Below are positions 24,480 through 33,515 of a stretch of DNA of 64,000 bases, one piece after another (positions within the stretch are counted from its first letter, which is position 1; every line of letters starts with the position of its first letter). The stretch comes from Bacillota bacterium. GTDB lineage: Bacteria > Bacillota > Clostridia > Oscillospirales > Acutalibacteraceae. The position numbers and the translations under genes are program-made. The notes beneath the pieces are model-generated. The model was given only the letters and a program-made list of their open reading frames with translations. It was not told the origin of the DNA and ran no database searches. Location of the stretch: the NCBI GenBank assembly GCA_023391275.1, contig JAEWBE010000063.1, positions 21,691 to 85,690 of the forward strand. The letters are read 5' to 3'.

Positions 24480-26408
24480 TTAATGGCCGGATGAAATTCT
24501 GCCTGCCGGAGCCGTTTGCTCCCTACGGAATGCAAGAATGCGGGTGGAGTTAATTACACAGAGGATACATACGCCTACATCAGCGAACACTGCCAGCCAC
24601 ATGGGGGAATGCCCAAGTGCCGCAAGGATCAGCACCAGCGCTTTAACACCGAGCGCAAAAGCAATATTGAAGCGGATAATCCTCATGGAGCGGCGTGCCA
24701 GGCGAATGGCCGGGGCGAGCTTTGAGGGTTTGTCAACGGTCAGGACAACATCCGAAGCTTCAATAGCCGCATCGGTACCAAGACCCATTGCCACACCGCA
24801 GTCGGAAGCGGCAAGCACAGGGGCGTCATTGATTCCGTCTCCCACAAAAATAACAGGATTGTTTTCCTGACGAATTTTTTCCAGCAGGGTGACTTTGTCG
24901 CCCGGTAAAAGGCCGGCATGATATTCTGTAATTCCACATTGCTCAGCCGCCGCCGCTGCCGATACCTGATTATCGCCGGTCAGCATAACGATCCGGTTTA
25001 TATTCAGCTTTTTCAGTTCCTGAATTCCTTCTGCGGCATCCGGCCGCGCAACGTCGCTCAGATTAATGCTGCCTTCCGGCTTTCCGTCCACCGCAATATA
25101 GATGGAGGCGGATTCCACACCGTTCAAATCCATCCCGTTGTTTTCCAGTAAATTCCGACGGCCGCAAAGCACGCGTTTGCCGTTAATTGTACCGCTTACG
25201 CCATGACCGGGAGTTTCCTCCGCATTTTCAACGGGGAGAAGGTCCATTCCTTCTGCCGCGGCCAGAATCGCTTTTGCCGCCGGATGTGTGCTGAACTGTT
25301 CTGCGGAAGCCGCCAACTGCAGCAGTTCCTGTTTGGTAAGGCTGCCCGGCGCGTTTACCTTGCCGACGGTCAGCTTTCCGCTTGTGAGCGTGCCGGTTTT
25401 ATCAAAAACAACCCCGCTGGCCTTACTCAGTGCTTCCAGATACTTTCCGCCCTTGATCAGGACGCCGATTCGGCTTTCGGCGCCGATGCCTGCGTAAAAG
25501 CCAAGCGGGACGGAAATAACCAGAGCGCACGGGCAGGAAGCGACCAGGAAGACCAGGGCGCGGTAAAGCCAAACCCTGAATTCACCAAGCCCCAGAATGG
25601 GGGGGAGCGCCATGAGCAATACCGCCATGGCAATGACGACCGGAGTATAGATTTCAGCGAAACGGGTAATCAATTTTTCGGTGTTTCCCTTGCGTGCGGA
25701 AGCGGACTCCACCATCTCAATAATCCGGGATGCCGCCGAATTATGAAAATCATTGGTAACCTGAATCGTCAGCGGACTTTGTTCGTTCATCATGCCGGAA
25801 AGGACTTCACTGCCGGCAGCCACATCAACCGGTATGCTTTCCCCGGTCAGCGCAGAGGAATCCAAGGCGGAGCTTCCCAGAATCACCGTACCGTCAAGCG
25901 GAATACGTTCAAAAGGAAAAACGACAATAGTATCGCCGACCTTAACGCTTTCGGCAGCGACCAGTTCCTCCTGACCGTCTGAAAGTTTTCGGGCCGTATC
26001 GGGCCGCAAATCGGCAAGTTTTTCAATATTTTCACGAGAATGATCAATCGCTTTGTCTTCCAGTATTTCACCCAGCTGAAAAAGAATCGCCACCATCGCC
26101 GCTTCAAAATATTGCCCGATGCAGAATGCAGCGATCACCGCAATGGTCATCAGAATATCTTCATTAATTTTCAGCTTTTTTAAAGCGCGGAAGCCTTCTA
26201 AAGAAACACGCCATCCCGCGACCACAATGGAAGCGCCATAACAGAGCGCGACAATGACTTCCGGTGTGGGGAACAGCTTATCCAGAACGATACCGGCAAT
26301 AAAAAAAAGGATGGAACCTGCGATTTCAATGACGGATACTTCAGAGTCTTTGTTTTCTTTGCCGCATGATGAGCAGGTGGAGCAATTACAGTGTTCATTT
26401 TCAGGCAT
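24480..26408 (-). CDS. cadA: Heavy-metal P-type ATPase (Cd/Zn/Pb efflux)
   Basis: A 642-residue P1B-type ATPase of the plasma membrane that exports soft divalent metals. The transmembrane metal site is the CPC motif in VASCPCALVIS (about residue 292). The phosphorylated Asp is in FDKTGTLTSG (about residue 335), with TGES, GDGINDAPVLA and HP-type motifs also present. CPC without Cu-type motifs, plus the adjacent CadC repressor, points to Cd/Zn/Pb. The N-terminus lacks a full ferredoxin-like metal-binding domain and instead has a short cysteine cluster (residues 7-15, CNCSTCSSC). It overlaps the repressor gene by eight bases, so the two are co-transcribed. Confidence 0.94.
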   Translation of the reverse strand: MPENEHCNCSTCSSCGKENKDSEVSVIEIAGSILFFIAGIVLDKLFPTPEVIVALCYGASIVVAGWRVSLEGFRALKKLKINEDILMTIAVIAAFCIGQYFEAAMVAILFQLGEILEDKAIDHSRENIEKLADLRPDTARKLSDGQEELVAAESVKVGDTIVVFPFERIPLDGTVILGSSALDSSALTGESIPVDVAAGSEVLSGMMNEQSPLTIQVTNDFHNSAASRIIEMVESASARKGNTEKLITRFAEIYTPVVIAMAVLLMALPPILGLGEFRVWLYRALVFLVASCPCALVISVPLGFYAGIGAESRIGVLIKGGKYLEALSKASGVVFDKTGTLTSGKLTVGKVNAPGSLTKQELLQLAASAEQFSTHPAAKAILAAAEGMDLLPVENAEETPGHGVSGTINGKRVLCGRRNLLENNGMDLNGVESASIYIAVDGKPEGSINLSDVARPDAAEGIQELKKLNINRIVMLTGDNQVSAAAAAEQCGITEYHAGLLPGDKVTLLEKIRQENNPVIFVGDGINDAPVLAASDCGVAMGLGTDAAIEASDVVLTVDKPSKLAPAIRLARRSMRIIRFNIAFALGVKALVLILAALGHSPMWLAVFADVGVCILCVINSTRILAFRREQTAPAGRISSGH

Positions 26409-26772
26409 TTCGAGTTCCCTCCGTTACATGATTCAGTCCCATTTCAAAAATCAGTTTAACGTGTTCGTCATCCATGGAGTAAAAAGCGGATTTTCCTTCC
26501 CTTCTGACCCGCACAAGATGTGCGGTACGCAGAAGCCGAAGCTGGTGGGAGATTGCCGACTGCCCCATGCCCAGAATTTCGGCGATATCGCACACACAAA
26601 GTTCATTTCCGAACAACGCACACATAATGCGGATACGCGTTGTGTCACCAAAAACCTTAAATAGTTCAGCCAGCGAAAAGAGTGTATCCAGATCAGGCAT
26701 GTTTTCCAGTGATTTTTTTACCAAATTGCCGTGTACGCACAGTTCTTCACAGCGATCCGTTTCGTCATTCAT
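26401..26772 (-). CDS. cadC: CadC-type ArsR/SmtB metal-responsive repressor
   Basis: A 123-residue winged-helix repressor. Cys8, Cys12, Cys59 and Cys61 (RCEELC and ELCVCD) match the four-cysteine Cd/Pb site of Staphylococcus aureus CadC almost position for position. The recognition helix is in GQSAISHQLRLLR. ATG at 26772 is chosen because AAGGAGG stands seven bases upstream; a 12-codon upstream extension in the frame crosses the ribosome site. It should bind the operator at 26791-26810 and release it when metal is bound, inducing itself and cadA. Confidence 0.92.
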   Translation of the reverse strand: MNDETDRCEELCVHGNLVKKSLENMPDLDTLFSLAELFKVFGDTTRIRIMCALFGNELCVCDIAEILGMGQSAISHQLRLLRTAHLVRVRREGKSAFYSMDDEHVKLIFEMGLNHVTEGTRNA

Positions 26773-26790
26773 TTCTTTTCCTCCTTGAAT

Positions 26791-26810
26791 ATATGAACAT
26801 GTATTCATAT
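26791..26810. promoter_or_regulatory. CadC operator
   Basis: The near-perfect palindrome ATATGAACATGTATTCATAT, of the type bound by ArsR/SmtB repressors, lies about ten bases downstream of the cad -10 box, over the expected transcription start. Confidence 0.8.
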
Positions 26811-26819
26811 GATGATATT

Positions 26820-26848
26820 ATTATATGCCGGATTCTCAAAAAATGCAA
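26820..26848 (-). promoter_or_regulatory. Promoter of the cadC-cadA operon
   Basis: On the minus strand TTGCAT (26848-26843), 17-base spacer, TATAAT (26825-26820), immediately upstream of the operator. Confidence 0.8.
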
Positions 26849-27030
26849 CCTTTGTCATGAATTTTTTTTAATTTATTTCCTCATTTTTCCAAATTGTAAA
26901 CTGGTTGCCCTACTGAATAACCGGGCAAAAATGCCCGTGCGAAGCGATTTTGCCGCTTGTAATCGGGAAAGAAAGATGCAATCGCTTTAGCCAATTAATT
27001 CATAAAAACAAAATAAAGTTATCTTTCATC
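26849..27030. other. Intergenic region between cad and opp promoters
   Basis: AT-rich sequence with two inverted repeats: CGGGCA/TGCCCG at 26922-26937 and AAGCGATT/AATCGCTT at 26942-26987. Their role is unknown. No gene is supported. Confidence 0.5.
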
Positions 27031-27059
27031 TTGAAAAATGAATGAATAGTTGCTATAAT
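27031..27059 (+). promoter_or_regulatory. Promoter of the opp operon
   Basis: TTGAAA (27031-27036), 17-base spacer, perfect TATAAT (27054-27059). It would give a leader of about 310 bases before oppB. Confidence 0.78.
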
Positions 27060-27065
27060 AATTCA

Positions 27066-27376
27066 ATAGTATTACATGGATGTAGGACACGCTCAATGTC
27101 GAGTGTGTCCTATAATAGCATTTCAGCGTGCTTTGCCAAAGCACAGTAAAAAAGTGCTGTATGTTTGTGTCAAAGCAATATTTCCCATGCGTAATTTTGA
27201 TCATTATTCTTAATAGCCGTTGGAATTCGTACGGGCTTTATTTTGTTGGGTTGTTTTTTGGTCTGTGTATTATACTGATATGCGTTTTTTTATTTTGTCG
27301 ATTGGGTGAATCGGGAGTTGATGTTTTAGATAATCAGCGATTTTGAAAAAGCATGAATTTTTAAGGAGTGGCTAGA
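27066..27376 (+). other. Long structured leader of the opp operon
   Basis: Two hairpins lie near its 5' end: TAGGACACGCTC/GAGTGTGTCCTA (27083-27112, one G-U pair) and GTGCTTT-GCC-AAAGCAC (27128-27144). Neither is followed by a U-run. A hydrophobic 72-codon open frame at 27128-27346 begins inside the second hairpin with no ribosome site and is probably not a gene. Confidence 0.4.
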
Positions 27377-28294
27377 GTGACAAGCTATGTAATCAAGCGC
27401 ATTGGGTATGCGCTTCTGACTATTTTTTTGATTTCGATCATCACGTTTTCATTGATGAATATGATCCCGGGCGGGCCTTTTCTCAGTGAAAAAGCGGTTT
27501 CGCCTGCGACGACGGAAGCACTGAATAAGAAATACGGCCTTGACCAGTCAAAGCCTGTTCAATACATAAATTATATGGGCAACCTTATAAAAGGGGATTT
27601 TGGCCTTTCTATTAAACAAAAGGGCCGAACTGCCAACGATATCATTTTTTCAACCTTTCCTGTTTCAGCCAGACTGGGCGGTTTGTCGATTCTTATCGCA
27701 CTGATCCTTGGAATCGTAATGGGCTCTGTGGCTGCGCTGAACCGGGGGAAGTGGGGCGACAGTGTGCTGATGGTTGTTTCCACACTGGGCATTGCCGTAC
27801 CGAGCTTTGTAGTTGCGTCGTTTTTACTGGTGACGTTTGGCGTAAATCTGCATGTGCTGCCGACGCTTGGCTTAAAAACACCGCTACATTACATTATGCC
27901 GGTTGCCGCCCTATCTTTTTACCCTATGGCGTACATTACACGTCTGATGCGTTCCAGCATGCTTGATGTGCTGAATCAGGATTATATCCGTACAGCCAAG
28001 TCGAAGGGCGTCAGCAGGTTCAGCATGCTTTTTAAGCACGCCATGAAAAATGCGATTATTCCGATTATTACTTATGTAGGGCCGTTGATCGCCTATACTG
28101 TGACAGGCAGCTTTGTTGTAGAAAAAATCTTTAATATTCCCGGCCTTGGCCGCGAGTTTATCAACTGCATTACAGGCCGCGACTACCCGATGGTTATGAG
28201 CACGACAATTTTCCTGGCGATTCTGCTCGTGTTTATGAACGTTGTGGTTGATATCGCCTACAAGTTGGTTGACCCGAGAATTAAACTGAAATAG
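27377..28294 (+). CDS. oppB: Oligopeptide ABC transporter permease OppB
   Basis: A 305-residue membrane permease with about six transmembrane helices, beginning VIKRIGYALLTIFLIS and containing the GLD...P and permease EAA-loop segment (IRTAKSKGVSRFSMLFKHA). It is the first permease of a peptide importer. Translation is taken from GTG at 27377, eight bases after AAGGAG; an upstream GTG at 27368 overlaps that site. It is followed by oppC, oppD, oppF and the binding protein gene, all on one strand and closely spaced. Di- or oligopeptide specificity is inferred from the family. Confidence 0.93.
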   Translation: MTSYVIKRIGYALLTIFLISIITFSLMNMIPGGPFLSEKAVSPATTEALNKKYGLDQSKPVQYINYMGNLIKGDFGLSIKQKGRTANDIIFSTFPVSARLGGLSILIALILGIVMGSVAALNRGKWGDSVLMVVSTLGIAVPSFVVASFLLVTFGVNLHVLPTLGLKTPLHYIMPVAALSFYPMAYITRLMRSSMLDVLNQDYIRTAKSKGVSRFSMLFKHAMKNAIIPIITYVGPLIAYTVTGSFVVEKIFNIPGLGREFINCITGRDYPMVMSTTIFLAILLVFMNVVVDIAYKLVDPRIKLK

Positions 28295-28314
28295 AAAGGC
28301 AGGGAAGAAAATTA

Positions 28315-29373
28315 ATGATTGATTTTAAATTAAAAGCAAATCCGTTCAGCATGCAATTAAATGCGGAAGACTTTTTACCTGCCAGTGAGGATGAGAAAAA
28401 AGATCTTGTCGTGATGCGCGAAAGCACTACTTATTGGAAGGACGCGTTGCAACGCTTTCGTAAAAATAAAGTTGCCATGGCTGCGTTTGTGGTCATCATT
28501 CTGATTTTAATTGCTGCGTTTATTATACCAAGTTTTTACCCTTACCAATATGACCAGCAGATTCGCGGCAGCGAGGATTTACGCCCGCTGCTGTATTCGA
28601 AAATGGAACTGCAGAAAATAGCCGCGGGCACGAAAATTTTCCCCCACATTCTGGGAACCGATAAATTCGGCAGGGATCTTGGCATCCGTGTCATGATCGG
28701 TTCGAAAATTTCTCTTCTGGTGGGATTGGTGGCCAGCGCCCTTGTTCTCCTGATCGGCAGCATCTACGGCGCTATTGCCGGATTTTTCGGCGGCAAGGTC
28801 GATTTGATCATGATGCGGATCGTGGATATTATTTATTCCGTGCCGGATATGCTGATTATTATCCTTTTGCAGGTGACGTTAAAAGCCCCCCTGACTCAAT
28901 TCTTTGACAGTCACCCCAGTTTTTCCGGGCTGCAGAGCATCGGAGTCGGTTTGATCAGTATTTTTATTACGTTTAGTTTGCTGTACTGGGTTGGCATGGC
29001 GCGCATTGTGCGCGGGCAGATTATGACCCTGAAGGAACAGGAATTTGTTACGGCGGCCAGAGCGCTGGGCGCTTCAAACCGCAGAATTATTACGAAGCAT
29101 CTGCTTCCAAACTGCATCGGAACTTTGATTGTTACGACAACTCTTCAGATTCCGTCTGCAATTTTTACCGAGGCATTTCTAAGCTACCTTGGTTTGGGCG
29201 TTGCGGCGCCAATGGCGAGCCTTGGTTCGCTGGCTTCCGACGCGATCGGGGGAATTACTTCCTACGCATATCGTCTGGTGGTACCTTCCGTTGCGATCAG
29301 CCTGATTATTCTTTCATTCAACCTCTTTGGCGACGGCCTAAGAGATGCGTTTGATCCAAAGCTAAAGAAATAG
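28315..29373 (+). CDS. oppC: Oligopeptide ABC transporter permease OppC
   Basis: A 352-residue permease partner of OppB. A cytoplasmic N-terminus of about 55 residues precedes the first transmembrane helix, as is usual for OppC. The segment HILGTDKFGRDLGIRVMIG and the EAA loop VTAARALGASNRRIITKHL are typical of the DppC/OppC family. It starts 20 bases after oppB with a purine-rich ribosome site and ends eight bases before oppD. Together with OppB it forms the membrane channel of the importer. Confidence 0.94.
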   Translation: MIDFKLKANPFSMQLNAEDFLPASEDEKKDLVVMRESTTYWKDALQRFRKNKVAMAAFVVIILILIAAFIIPSFYPYQYDQQIRGSEDLRPLLYSKMELQKIAAGTKIFPHILGTDKFGRDLGIRVMIGSKISLLVGLVASALVLLIGSIYGAIAGFFGGKVDLIMMRIVDIIYSVPDMLIIILLQVTLKAPLTQFFDSHPSFSGLQSIGVGLISIFITFSLLYWVGMARIVRGQIMTLKEQEFVTAARALGASNRRIITKHLLPNCIGTLIVTTTLQIPSAIFTEAFLSYLGLGVAAPMASLGSLASDAIGGITSYAYRLVVPSVAISLIILSFNLFGDGLRDAFDPKLKK

Positions 29374-29381
29374 GAGATTTA

Positions 29382-30395
29382 ATGATGAGCTCTAACTGCT
29401 TACTTGATATAGAAAATCTTCAAGTTTCCTTTTTCACCCCTGCCGGCGAAGTAAAAGCGGTCAACGGAGTGTCTTACACGCTTGACCATGGCGAGGTGCT
29501 TGGAATCGTTGGAGAATCCGGAAGCGGAAAAAGCGTTTCCGCTTATACTTTAATGGGAATTATCGCCGACCCCGGTAAAGTCGTGGGCGGCACGGTTGAA
29601 TTTAACGGTCATCAGGTGGAAAAGATGACCGAAAATGAATTTAGAAAAATGCGCGGCAGTGAAGTCAGTATTATTTTTCAGGATCCGATGACTTCATTGA
29701 ACCCGGTTTATACTATCGGCAACCAACTGATGGAAATGTTGAAGCTCCACACCAAAAAAAGCCCGGAAGAGCGCAAAGCCAGAGCAGTTGAACTGTTGGG
29801 TCTGGTCGGCATGAATGAGCCGGAAAAGAGGATGAAGCAATACCCCCATGAATTTTCAGGCGGAATGCGGCAAAGGGCCATGATCGCAATGGCGCTGGCC
29901 TGCGAACCGAAACTTTTGATTGCGGACGAACCCACCACGGCGCTCGACGTGACCATTCAGGCTCAGATTCTTGAACTGATGGTTGAGTTAAAGCGGAAAA
30001 TTAATATGTCGATTATTATCATCACCCATGATTTGGGGGTTGTTTCGGATGTCTGCGACCGCATTGCGGTCATGTACGCCGGAAAAATTGTTGAAATCGG
30101 CAGCGTGGATGAAATTTTTTATAACCCAAAACATTGTTATACACTGGGACTCCTCAAATCCATCCCGAACATTAATGAGCGGGAGCACCAAAGGCTGATT
30201 CCAATCGAGGGAACTCCGGTTGATTTGTTAAATCCCCCCGCGGGCTGCCCGTTTGCTTCGCGCTGCAGCAACTGCATGAAAATCTGCCTGACCAAGATGC
30301 CGGAGTATACTGAAATTGTACCGGGACATAAAAGTGCATGCTGGCTGCTGCAGAAAGAGCAGTTCGAAAATGCGCAGGGAGGGAAAGAATCATGA
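29382..30395 (+). CDS. oppD: Oligopeptide ABC transporter ATPase OppD
   Basis: A 337-residue ATPase. Walker A is GESGSGKSV, the ABC signature is FSGGMRQR and Walker B is [12 protein letters not shown]. The C-terminal extension has the oligopeptide-transporter cysteine cluster ([15 protein letters not shown]), which in this subfamily can hold an iron-sulfur centre. It energises peptide import with OppF. An ATG pair opens the gene after GGAG. The stop overlaps the start of oppF (ATGA), indicating coupled translation. Confidence 0.95.
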   Translation: MMSSNCLLDIENLQVSFFTPAGEVKAVNGVSYTLDHGEVLGIVGESGSGKSVSAYTLMGIIADPGKVVGGTVEFNGHQVEKMTENEFRKMRGSEVSIIFQDPMTSLNPVYTIGNQLMEMLKLHTKKSPEERKARAVELLGLVGMNEPEKRMKQYPHEFSGGMRQRAMIAMALACEPKLLIADEPTTALDVTIQAQILELMVELKRKINMSIIIITHDLGVVSDVCDRIAVMYAGKIVEIGSVDEIFYNPKHCYTLGLLKSIPNINEREHQRLIPIEGTPVDLLNPPAGCPFASRCSNCMKICLTKMPEYTEIVPGHKSACWLLQKEQFENAQGGKES

Positions 30396-31360
30396 GCGAA
30401 AAGCTATTGGAAGTTCAGCACCTCCAGCAATATTTTCCGGTAAAGGGAAAAATGTTCCATAAGGCTTATGTTCAGGCGGTTGACGACGTAAATTTTTACA
30501 TTAATAAAGGCGAAACCTTCGGCCTTGTGGGCGAAAGCGGCTGCGGCAAGACCACGACCGGCAGAACGATTCTGCGGCTGTATGAACCAACCGGAGGCAA
30601 AATTATTTATAACGGCGTGGATGTAACCCACGTTGATTTCGCACCGTACCGCAAAAAAATGCAGATCGTGTTTCAGGATCCCTATGCTTCGCTTGACGCG
30701 CGCATGACGGTCGGCGATATTGTCGGGGAGCCGATTGATATTCACGGTTTGGCGGCGAATAATAAAGAACGTAACGATAAAATTTTATCTTTGCTGGAAA
30801 GAGTCGGTTTAAACTCCGAACACGCAAACCGCTATCCGCATGAGTTTTCAGGCGGTCAGCGCCAAAGAATCGGCATTGCCCGCGCACTGGCCGTTAATCC
30901 GGAATTTATCGTGTGCGACGAACCGATTTCCGCGCTGGATGTTTCCATTCAAGCGCAGGTAGTCAACATGTTTGAAGATTTGCAAAAGGAAATGGGCCTT
31001 ACGTACCTCTTCATTGCCCATGATCTTGCTATTGTCCGGCACATCAGCAATCGAATCGGCGTTATGTATCTGGGTAAGATGGTGGAACTTGCGGACAGTG
31101 AAACACTGTATGACCACCCGATTCACCCTTATACAAAGAGCCTGCTTTCCGCAATTCCGATTCCGGACCCGAAGGCAAGCCGGTCTAAAAGAAGGATTGT
31201 GCTGGAAGGCGATGTTCCGAGTCCGCTGAATCCGCCGTCGGGCTGCAGGTTCCGTACACGCTGCCCTTACGCGACCGAACGCTGCGCTGCGGAGGTACCG
31301 GAGTTTAAGGAATACGAAACCGGCCATTTTGCCGCCTGTCTGCGCATTGGTGAAATTTAA
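30392..31360 (+). CDS. oppF: Oligopeptide ABC transporter ATPase OppF
   Basis: A 322-residue ATPase, second nucleotide-binding subunit of the importer. It has Walker [10 protein letters not shown], signature FSGGQRQR, Walker [13 protein letters not shown] and the C-terminal [13 protein letters not shown] cysteine motif. The start at ATG 30392 overlaps the oppD stop; the frame is open further upstream to 30338 inside oppD, which is not used. The binding-protein gene follows after 72 bases. Confidence 0.95.
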   Translation: MSEKLLEVQHLQQYFPVKGKMFHKAYVQAVDDVNFYINKGETFGLVGESGCGKTTTGRTILRLYEPTGGKIIYNGVDVTHVDFAPYRKKMQIVFQDPYASLDARMTVGDIVGEPIDIHGLAANNKERNDKILSLLERVGLNSEHANRYPHEFSGGQRQRIGIARALAVNPEFIVCDEPISALDVSIQAQVVNMFEDLQKEMGLTYLFIAHDLAIVRHISNRIGVMYLGKMVELADSETLYDHPIHPYTKSLLSAIPIPDPKASRSKRRIVLEGDVPSPLNPPSGCRFRTRCPYATERCAAEVPEFKEYETGHFAACLRIGEI

Positions 31361-31432
31361 CCGATTTTAGTTTGCTTTTGCAAATTAGGATAAAAGAAGA
31401 GAAAAATAGTAAATAACTGGAGGGATTTATTC

Positions 31433-33109
31433 ATGACAAAGAGAATTGTATCCATGGCCCTTGCTCTTGCGATGATGACAACCGTATTTGCCGGCTGCGG
31501 TAATGGCGGCGCCGCTTCTTCAGGTGCGGCTACATCTGCTGCCGCTTCGGCTGCGGAAAGCAAACCTGCGGAAGCCCAAACTTTGAGCGTGAGTCTCGGC
31601 TCCGAGCCTGAGACAATTGACCCGGCTTTAAATCAGGCTGCTGATGTTACGACAGTGATTCAGCATATGTTTGAAGGACTTACAAGGTATTCTTCGGACA
31701 AGAAGATTGTAAACGCCGAGGCAAAGGATATTAAAGTAAGCACCGACCGTAAGACTTATACCGTGACACTTCGTGACGACCTTAAATGGTCCGACGGCAA
31801 AGCGGTTACAGCAGGTGACTACGTATATGCATGGCAGAGAGTGGTTGATCCTAAGACAGCCTCTCAGTATGCTTATATTTTCGATCCCGTGCTCAATGCA
31901 ACAGATATTTATACCGGTAAAAATAAGGATATTACATCGCTTGGCGTAAAAGCGATCGATGACAAGACGCTGGAAATTAAACTTACAAATCCCTGCGCCT
32001 ATTTCAACGAGCTTTTGTCCTTTACCGCGTACTATCCGGTCCGCAAGGATGTTGTTGAAGGCAATGACAAGTGGACGCAGGATCCTAAGACTTATATCTG
32101 CAACGGTCCGTATACGATGAAGGACTGGAGCCATAAGGAAAGCATTACCGTCACCAAGAATCCGAACTATTATGATGCAGACAAAGTGAAAATCGACAGC
32201 ATAAAGTTTGTGCTTCTGGAAGATGACGGAGCAAGGCTTGCTGCTTATCAGAACGGCGAAATCAGCTTTGCCTATACCATTCCTGTTGAGGAAATGGCCG
32301 CATGGCAGGATAAGCCGGACTTCCACAAGGATGATGACCTTGGAGTAAACTATGTTGAGTTCAATGTAAAGAAGAAGCCTTTTGACGACCCGAGGGTCAG
32401 GCAGGCTCTTTCCCTTGCAATTGACCGTAACTATATGGTAGAAAAGGTTACAAAAGAAAATCAGGTTCCTGCAGGCGGTTTTGTTCCGCTCGGCGCAACC
32501 GATGTTGATACCACAAAGCAGTTCCGTCAGGTGGGCGGCGATTACTATTCCACAAAGGCTGAGGATTACGAGAAGAATGTAGCCGAAGCGAAAAAGCTTC
32601 TTGCTGATGCTGGCTACCCGGATGGCAAGGGATTCCCGACCTTCGAGTATTCCACCAACCCGAGCTCCAGCAATCAGGCAATGGCCGAGGCGCTTCAGAA
32701 CATGTGGAAAACGGAACTTGGTATTAACTGCACCATTACCCAGCAGGAATGGGCAGTATTTATCGATTCCCGCAACAAGGGTAATTTCTCAGTTTGCCGC
32801 GGCGCCTGGAGTGCCGACTATAACGATCCGGTTACTTTCCTTGATCTGTTCGTTACCGGCGGCGGCAACAATGACCCGAAATATTCCAATCCGGATTATG
32901 ATAAACTCATTGCTCAGGCGAAGTCCACTGATGACAATGCAGTCAGAATGCCTGCCCTGCATAAGGCAGAAGATCTGCTGATGAAGGATATGGCGGTCTC
33001 TCCGCTGTTCTTCCGTACGCGTACCTACCTGATGAGCCCCAACATTAAAGGCTATTATGGTTCCCCCTACGGGTTTGACTATTTTATGTACGCTACCATC
33101 GAAGGCTAA
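31433..33109 (+). CDS. oppA: Oligopeptide-binding lipoprotein OppA
   Basis: A 558-residue substrate-binding protein of family 5. The signal peptide ends in a lipobox (VFAGC), so the mature protein starts at Cys22 as a membrane-anchored lipoprotein. A low-complexity Ala/Ser/Gly linker (about 25-45) precedes the binding fold, which begins LSVSLGSEPETIDPALN, the normal OppA/DppA opening. GGAGGG precedes ATG. It is last in the opp operon, followed by a strong terminator. Its likely ligands are oligopeptides, possibly including signalling or wall peptides. Confidence 0.94.
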   Translation: MTKRIVSMALALAMMTTVFAGCGNGGAASSGAATSAAASAAESKPAEAQTLSVSLGSEPETIDPALNQAADVTTVIQHMFEGLTRYSSDKKIVNAEAKDIKVSTDRKTYTVTLRDDLKWSDGKAVTAGDYVYAWQRVVDPKTASQYAYIFDPVLNATDIYTGKNKDITSLGVKAIDDKTLEIKLTNPCAYFNELLSFTAYYPVRKDVVEGNDKWTQDPKTYICNGPYTMKDWSHKESITVTKNPNYYDADKVKIDSIKFVLLEDDGARLAAYQNGEISFAYTIPVEEMAAWQDKPDFHKDDDLGVNYVEFNVKKKPFDDPRVRQALSLAIDRNYMVEKVTKENQVPAGGFVPLGATDVDTTKQFRQVGGDYYSTKAEDYEKNVAEAKKLLADAGYPDGKGFPTFEYSTNPSSSNQAMAEALQNMWKTELGINCTITQQEWAVFIDSRNKGNFSVCRGAWSADYNDPVTFLDLFVTGGGNNDPKYSNPDYDKLIAQAKSTDDNAVRMPALHKAEDLLMKDMAVSPLFFRTRTYLMSPNIKGYYGSPYGFDYFMYATIEG

Positions 33110-33131
33110 GTCATCGCGGTTTCAAATTCAG

Positions 33132-33160
33132 GGCGCTTCCCTTTTGGGAAGCGCCTTTTT
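33132..33160 (+). terminator. Rho-independent terminator of the opp operon
   Basis: Perfect 10-bp stem GGCGCTTCCC/GGGAAGCGCC with a TTTT loop and a TTTTT tail. Confidence 0.95.
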
Positions 33161-33368
33161 CATTTCGCATAATAATAGTAAATGGTGCCGCGGATCAAAG
33201 GGTATTCTTTATTGCTTCCGTTTAACAATTTAAAGTAATACATAAGCGATATATTTGCAATTTATATAAATTACAGCTTCATATTTGTTCTTAAAATTCT
33301 TGAAAAACAAGACAAAACTGTTGAATAAGACGATATTTGAAAATATGACGAATAATCGGGATTTCCAG

Positions 33369-33397
33369 TTGCAAATTTTAAAAATCAGTAGTATAAT
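33369..33397 (+). promoter_or_regulatory. Promoter of the liv operon
   Basis: TTGCAA (33369-33374), 17-base spacer, TATAAT (33392-33397). Confidence 0.75.
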
Positions 33398-33433
33398 CTA
33401 AACTATTAAATTACTTTAGTGGGTAGAAACGCA

Positions 33434-33466
33434 AGCCGCGTGACGTACAGTGACTCGGCTCTTTTT
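33434..33466 (+). terminator. Terminator-like hairpin in the livJ leader
   Basis: AGCCG (33434-33438) pairs with CGGCT (33456-33460), extended by an imperfect GT/AC inner stem, and is followed by CTTTTT. It lies between the promoter and the livJ start, so it could act as an attenuator. The stem is imperfect. Confidence 0.45.
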
Positions 33467-33515
33467 ATACACTAAAACTCTTTGAAAGACAATAATTACT
33501 TGGGAGGTTATTAAC

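Larger units (their letters stand above)
33161..33515 (+). other. Intergenic region and leader before livJ
   Basis: About 355 bases, very AT-rich up to the promoter at 33369-33397. The following leader of about 110 bases contains the terminator-like hairpin at 33434-33466. No gene is seen. Confidence 0.6.

Noticed and set aside
27128..27346. Hydrophobic 72-codon open frame in the opp leader
   Set aside because: It begins with GTG inside a hairpin, has no ribosome site, and its hydrophobicity reflects T-rich leader sequence.
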